A stretch of DNA of 64,000 nucleotides from F22 sp963678855 (GTDB lineage Bacteria > Bacteroidota > Bacteroidia > Bacteroidales > Bacteroidaceae). Shown here piece by piece: positions 62,150 through 64,000 of the stretch (positions within the stretch are counted from its first letter, which is position 1; each line of letters starts with the position of its first letter). A program made the position numbers and the translations under genes. Under the pieces are notes generated by a model, which was not told the origin of the DNA, did not search any database, and worked only from the letters and a program-made list of their open reading frames with translations. The stretch covers positions 2,666,001-2,730,000 of the forward strand of contig OY787448.1 of assembly GCA_963678855.1 (NCBI GenBank), in the 5' to 3' direction.

Positions 62150-64000
62150 ATGAAGAAGATTCTAACTTTGGCGCTTGTCTTTGCTGCTGCAAGCAATATC
62201 TGCGGTGAAGCTGCCAACAACTATTCAGGTGTTGAAATCAATACGGTGAAAGATGCAACAAGCATGTATGGTGCCATTCGTGGGCGTGTGCTAGATTCTA
62301 ACAAGCAAGTGCTTCCTGGTGCTACAGTTGCTATTCCTAACCTCGGTGTGGCGGTGGTAACCGACGTAGATGGTTATTATACGCTTAGTGGATTGAAGGG
62401 GGGGACGTATGAAATTGAAGTGCACTATATCGGTTGTGCGACTAAGAAGGTGAAAATCAAAGTTGGTAAGCGCCAAACAATTGCTCTTAATGTAGAGCTT
62501 TCTGATGGTGTGGCTCTTGATGAAGTAGTCGTAAAGGGGGCGTTCTGTGGTGAACGTCGTGCTATCAATGCTCAAAAGAGTGCATTTAATCTTGTGAATG
62601 TGGTCTCTTCTGACCAAGTAGGTAAATTTCCTGATACTAATATTGGTGACGCTTTGAAGCGTATCTCTGGTATCAATGTGCAATATGATCAAGGGGAGGC
62701 ACGTTTCGGCCAAATCCGTGGCACGTCTCCTGAGCTTAGCTCGGTGATGGTCAACGGGGATCGTATGCCATCTGCTGAGGGGAAAACTCGTGCGGTACAG
62801 CTTGATTTGATTCCTGCGGATATGATCCAAACGATCGAGGTGAACAAGGTGGTTACTGCGGATATGGATGCGGATGCTATCGGTGGGGCGGTCAATCTTG
62901 TGACGAAGAATGCACCTACGCATCGTATGATTCTTGCTCACGCGGGGTCTGGTTACAATCAAATTTCTGAGGATATGCAACTAGATCTTGGTTTTACGTA
63001 TGGTGATACGTTTTTCGATAATAAGCTGGGCGTAATGGTGTCTGCTTCTTATCAAGATGACAACTTGGGGTCTGATAATACGGAGTTTGAATATGATTTG
63101 GATGATGATCAAGTGGTTTTGAAAGATTTTCAAATCCGTCAGTATTATCTAGAGCGTGTGCGTCAAAGCTATAGCCTTGGGTTGAACTGGGATATCAATA
63201 ACAACAATAAGATCAGCTTCAAGAGCTTGTACAACCAACGTAATGACCAAGAAAATCGTTTCCGTTTTCGTGTGAAGGATCTTCATAAAGATAAGCAAAA
63301 GGTGTATCGCCAAACGAAGGGTGGGGCGTCGGATACGGACAACCGTCGCCTGGAACTTCAAAAGACTATGGACTTTACTTTGAATGGTGAGCACCTTTGG
63401 GGTAAGCTGGAGACGAAGTGGAAAGTTGGGTATTCGCAAGCTAGCGAGGATCGCCCTAATGAGCGTTATATTACGTTGTCTGGTAAGGCTGTAGCGGGTG
63501 AGGATTTTGATATCTATATGCCTGGTACTCGTGATGTCAACTTGATCAATTTGAACCCTGAGAAGTTTGATATCGATGAGCTTGGTCTGAAAGAATTGAC
63601 TGAAGAGCAAGAGGCTATTATGGAGAAGAATTTCAAGGCATCTGTGAAATTTGAACTTCCTCTACGTGCTGGTGATTATGGGAATAAGTTGCGTTTTGGT
63701 GCTAAGTTTAATCACAAAGATAAGGAATACAGAAAGGAATTTTTCGAATATGCTGCTGACAATGATGATGCGGAAGATGCGTTCTTGGCATTGGCATTGC
63801 AAAATGTATCGAATCAAACTCGTGATGGTTTCTATCCTGGTAGCGAGTATAAAGCGGGTGACTTTGTGGACCCATCTTTTTTAGGTGGCTTGAAGATGAC
63901 TGGAGCTACGACTAGTGTGCCTGGTTTTACAGGTGAAACTGTAAACGAAGAAATCGCTGGTGAATATGATGCTACGGAGACGGTCGCTGCAGGGTATATC
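62150..64000 (+). CDS. TonB-dependent receptor, 3' end beyond the window
   Basis: Open from ATG 62150 to the window edge: 617 codons, no stop. Signal peptide about 1-18; CarboxypepD_reg-like domain about 42-120 (IRGRVLDSNKQVLPGATV; DVDGYYTLSGLKGGTYEIEV); plug domain from about 130 (LDEVVVKG; FPDTNIGDALKRISGINV; GQIRGTSPELSSVMVNG; ADMDADAIGGAVNLVTKN), then the start of the beta-barrel. It imports a large substrate through the outer membrane. The plug style (RISGI, ADMDADAIGGAVN) is that of stand-alone TonB receptors such as TIGR01782-like proteins rather than classical SusC. A -7 box TAGTTTTG lies at 62109-62116. Substrate unknown. Confidence 0.9.
   Translation, partial: MKKILTLALVFAAASNICGEAANNYSGVEINTVKDATSMYGAIRGRVLDSNKQVLPGATVAIPNLGVAVVTDVDGYYTLSGLKGGTYEIEVHYIGCATKKVKIKVGKRQTIALNVELSDGVALDEVVVKGAFCGERRAINAQKSAFNLVNVVSSDQVGKFPDTNIGDALKRISGINVQYDQGEARFGQIRGTSPELSSVMVNGDRMPSAEGKTRAVQLDLIPADMIQTIEVNKVVTADMDADAIGGAVNLVTKNAPTHRMILAHAGSGYNQISEDMQLDLGFTYGDTFFDNKLGVMVSASYQDDNLGSDNTEFEYDLDDDQVVLKDFQIRQYYLERVRQSYSLGLNWDINNNNKISFKSLYNQRNDQENRFRFRVKDLHKDKQKVYRQTKGGASDTDNRRLELQKTMDFTLNGEHLWGKLETKWKVGYSQASEDRPNERYITLSGKAVAGEDFDIYMPGTRDVNLINLNPEKFDIDELGLKELTEEQEAIMEKNFKASVKFELPLRAGDYGNKLRFGAKFNHKDKEYRKEFFEYAADNDDAEDAFLALALQNVSNQTRDGFYPGSEYKAGDFVDPSFLGGLKMTGATTSVPGFTGETVNEEIAGEYDATETVAAGYI

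Overview
The window looks like a chromosome segment of a Bacteroidales bacterium (phylum Bacteroidota); genus not resolved. Evidence: repeated -7 boxes of the TAnnTTTG type with a -33 TTTG box 18-20 nt upstream; a serine palmitoyltransferase of the Bacteroides type; trp gene order B-E-G-D-C-F-A; an argR-GNAT-argG-argC-argD-proC cluster; an HU-like/'smalltalk'/amidase cassette; a CarboxypepD_reg-type TonB-dependent receptor; and LeuA/LeuC/LeuD/second-synthase/LeuB in one operon. No rRNA, CRISPR array, intact transposase or prophage was seen.

Layout. 0-4 kb: copy A of a degenerate non-coding repeat, a secreted C1-type aminopeptidase and aspS. 4-11 kb: spt, then argR and an arginine/proline operon (N-acylglutamate synthase candidate, argG, argC, argD, proC). 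11-15 kb: rpsP with a long Ala/Glu tail, an undecaprenyl-phosphate sugar transferase, a lone receiver protein and ansA. 15-21.7 kb: complete trp operon read leftward, preceded by an unannotated leader peptide with tandem Trp codons and an attenuator. 21.8-32 kb: DUF308 membrane protein, a large lipoprotein, an FUSC-type membrane protein, tRNA-Tyr and tRNA-Gly, repeat copy B, an MFS protein, panB, valS. 32-38.7 kb: a Leu/Ile-rich leader peptide plus attenuator, then leuA-leuC-leuD-second IPMS/citramalate synthase-leuB. 38.8-43.4 kb: AraC-type HTH protein, clpC, a Fur/PerR protein and rubrerythrin.

43.6-58.5 kb is the accessory-looking part: secreted proteins under two promoters that share a palindromic operator; a protein with two HEPN-type RX4H motifs; an SMC/ABC-type ATPase with an overlapping partner; a DnaG-type primase without the usual N-terminal segment; HU-like/smalltalk/amidase; a second SMC/ABC-type ATPase with an overlapping PD-(D/E)XK-like nuclease; AlkD-like repair protein; a Fes-like esterase lipoprotein. 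The end (58.6-64 kb) has a hypothetical protein, a candidate small RNA, a PlsC-like acyltransferase, ung, mnmD and the first 617 codons of a TonB-dependent receptor running off the right edge.

The best candidates for undescribed biology are the double-HEPN/ATPase cluster (46.0-49.2 kb), the ATPase/nuclease pair (53.6-55.4 kb), the shared palindromic operator (43.5 and 45.2 kb), and two very short promoter-to-terminator units (55.8 kb, 59.4 kb). The trp and leu leader peptides are classical in logic but are easily missed in annotation because they are so short.
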